A stretch of 64,000 nt of DNA from the NCBI RefSeq assembly GCF_900109545.1, contig NZ_FOAP01000024.1:62001-126000 (forward strand), in the 5' to 3' direction. Below the pieces are notes generated by a model. The model ran no database searches, was not told the DNA's origin, and saw nothing but the letters and a program-made list of their open reading frames with translations. The stretch is from Stigmatella aurantiaca. GTDB taxonomy: Bacteria > Myxococcota > Myxococcia > Myxococcales > Myxococcaceae. A program made the position numbers and the translations under genes. Below, piece after piece: positions 62,565 through 64,000 of the stretch (position 1 is its first letter; each line of letters begins with the position of its first letter).

Positions 62565-63991
62565 CGATGCCGTCCGAGAAGACCTTCCCCCGCGTGGAGC
62601 CTGGACGGCTGGAGGCCGTGTGGACCGCGCTGGGGCAGACGCTCTCCTCGGAACAGCTTCGCCGCGACGAGGAGACGCGCCAGCGCTACGCCCGGGACGA
62701 GTCCGATAGCGGCGTCTACCCCCCCGACATCATCGCCTTCCCCGAGACCACCGCGCAGGTGTCGGCCGTCTTCAAGGCGTGCCAGGCCCAGGGCGTGCCC
62801 TTCACGCCCTGCGGGGCGCGCAGCGGCAAGAGCGGCGGCTCGCTCTCCTTGAGGGGCGGGGTGATGGTCAGCCTGGAGCGGATGAACCGCATCCGCTCCG
62901 TGTCCGTGGAGAACCTCACCGCCGTCGTGGAGCCGGGCGTCATCACCGGGGACCTGATGCGGGCGGCGGACGCCGTGGGGCTCTTCTACCCGCCAGACCC
63001 GAACTCCTGGGAATTTTGCACGCTGGGGGGCAACGTCGCGGAGAACGCGGGCGGGCCCCGGGCGCTCAAGTACGGGGTGACGCGCGACTACGTCCTGGGC
63101 CTGGAGTGGGTGCTCCCGGATGGGGAGGTGCTCCGGGTCGGCCGGCGCACCCTCAAGGGGGTGGCCGGGTACGATCTCGTGGGCCTCTTCGTGGGCTCCG
63201 AGGGGACGCTCGGCGTGGCCACGGAAATCACCCTCCAGCTCATTCCCCGGCCCCGGCACGTGCTGACGGCCCTGGTCATCTTTGACTCGGTGATGCGGGC
63301 CGCGCACGCCCTCTCGGCGGTGCTGGCCTCGGGCGTGCTGCCCCGGACCCTGGAGCTCATCGACGAGGTGGCCCTCCAGGCGGTCGCGGGCAAGGGCTAC
63401 CCCTTCCCGCCCGGCGCCGGGTCGGCCGTCATCGTCGAGGTGGACGGGAGTACAGAGGAGGGCCTGCTCGCTGAGCTGGCCCAGGTGGGAGAAGTCTGTA
63501 CCCGCATGGGGGCGACCGAGACCCTGGTGGCCCAGAACGAGGCGCAGCGCGAGAAGCTCTGGGCGGCCCGCCGCCTGGTCTCCCCGGGGCTGCGCGCCCT
63601 CAGGCCGCACAAGATTTCCGAGGACATCGTCGTGCCCCGCTCGTGCATCCCCAGCCTCATCCAACAGCTCAAGGCCCTGGGGGACCGGCTGGGGCTGCTG
63701 GTGGCCACATATGGTCACGCGGGGGACGGCAACCTGCACGCCAACATCCTCTACGAGGGGCCACACCAGCGGCCGTTGGTGGAGGAGGCCATCCAACAGA
63801 TGTTGAAGCTCACCGTGGAGATGGGCGGCACCATCACCGGCGAGCACGGCGTAGGTCACGCCAAACGCGATTACCTCGCGTTGGAGCAAGCCGGGCCGGT
63901 CATCGCACTGCAACGCCGGCTCAAAACCTTTTTCGATCCATCAGGGCTGCTCAACCCCGAGAAAATCTTTCCCGCGCCCGATTGTTTCTAG
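62561..63991 (+). CDS. FAD-linked oxidase, GlcD / D-lactate dehydrogenase type
   Basis: The 476-residue flavoprotein belongs to the GlcD/D-2-hydroxyacid dehydrogenase group. FAD-binding PCMH-type segment: PPDIIAFPETTAQVSAVFKAC, PCGARSGKSGGSL, AVVEPGVITGDLMRAA, LGGNVAENAGGPRALKYGVTRDYVLGLE and GLFVGSEGTLGV (residues about 50-230). The C-terminal half has ISEDIVVPRSCIPSLIQQL, YGHAGDGNLHANI and ITGEHGVGHAKRDYL, with the catalytic His motifs of the family. It probably oxidises glycolate, D-lactate or a related 2-hydroxyacid. No glcE or glcF gene is visible up to the window end. Its ATG overlaps the FolE-like stop, showing coupling. Confidence 0.9.
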   Translation: MTMPSEKTFPRVEPGRLEAVWTALGQTLSSEQLRRDEETRQRYARDESDSGVYPPDIIAFPETTAQVSAVFKACQAQGVPFTPCGARSGKSGGSLSLRGGVMVSLERMNRIRSVSVENLTAVVEPGVITGDLMRAADAVGLFYPPDPNSWEFCTLGGNVAENAGGPRALKYGVTRDYVLGLEWVLPDGEVLRVGRRTLKGVAGYDLVGLFVGSEGTLGVATEITLQLIPRPRHVLTALVIFDSVMRAAHALSAVLASGVLPRTLELIDEVALQAVAGKGYPFPPGAGSAVIVEVDGSTEEGLLAELAQVGEVCTRMGATETLVAQNEAQREKLWAARRLVSPGLRALRPHKISEDIVVPRSCIPSLIQQLKALGDRLGLLVATYGHAGDGNLHANILYEGPHQRPLVEEAIQQMLKLTVEMGGTITGEHGVGHAKRDYLALEQAGPVIALQRRLKTFFDPSGLLNPEKIFPAPDCF

Positions 63992-64000
63992 TGGCACAGC

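Overview
The window is about 64 kb of very GC-rich, densely packed chromosome. It looks like a myxobacterium of the Cystobacterineae (Myxococcus, Stigmatella, Cystobacter or Archangium type). This is inferred from the roughly 70% GC, the many GTG starts, Hanks-type kinases with PEGA tails, an MJ0042 zinc-ribbon/TPR protein, choice-of-anchor-D lipoproteins and the overall gene content. I recognise 48 protein genes. I see no tRNA, rRNA, CRISPR array, insertion sequence or prophage.

Layout. (1) 1-6.7 kb, minus strand: a gamma-glutamyltransferase running off the left edge, a secreted gluzincin metalloprotease with fibronectin-like repeats, and a GT-C-type membrane glycosyltransferase. (2) 6.8-12.9 kb, plus: a VAO-type flavoprotein, a Metal_hydrol-family protein, an alkyltransferase-like (ATL) DNA-repair protein, and a nucleotide salvage trio (LOG-like protein, DeoD, PRPP synthetase paralogue). 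(3) 13-22.4 kb: a probable pseudokinase followed by a one-piece fusion of ethanolamine ammonia-lyase EutB and EutC, an NtrB-like histidine kinase, phosphatidylserine synthase and a large ASH/VWA lipoprotein. (4) 22.5-28 kb: a regulatory block with a small unknown protein, two tandem PEGA kinases, a MerR-type regulator and a stand-alone sigma-region-4 protein with four cysteines.

(5) 28.1-35.8 kb: a very tight operon purH - zinc-ribbon/TPR membrane protein - purD - lptF - lptG. (6) 35.8-42.1 kb: surface polysaccharide genes (Wzy_C-type ligase/polymerase, GT87, two GT4 enzymes, a polyisoprenyl-phosphate hexose-1-phosphate transferase). (7) 42.2-52.4 kb: a MshEN-domain protein with a 1000-residue Pro/Ala-rich tail, convergent with the B12-dependent ribonucleotide reductase nrdJ. 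The nrdJ upstream region holds two NrdR-like boxes exactly 31 bp apart and a leader with mutually exclusive hairpins. Then come a [2Fe-2S] thioredoxin-like ferredoxin, a BAX-inhibitor-like membrane protein, an ATP-grasp-like protein and an HCCA-isomerase-like protein.

(8) 52.5-61.7 kb: what I read as a transition-metal (probably zinc) acquisition region. A minus-strand operon encodes a His/Cys-rich small membrane protein, an outer-membrane beta-barrel, a ZnuA-like binding protein, a Cys/His-motif lipoprotein, a ZnuC-like ATPase and a ZnuB-like permease. A plus-strand group converges on it and includes a paralogue of the small His/Cys protein, a His-tailed lipoprotein and three uncharacterised proteins. 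(9) 61.9-64 kb: a divergent FolE-like GTP cyclohydrolase overlapping a GlcD-type FAD oxidase.

The best candidates for undescribed biology are the paired His/Cys mini-proteins and lipoproteins around the metal transporter, the fused EutBC behind a pseudokinase, the four-cysteine sigma-4-like protein, and the MshEN protein with its repetitive disordered tail. All functions are read from sequence alone; no database search was run.
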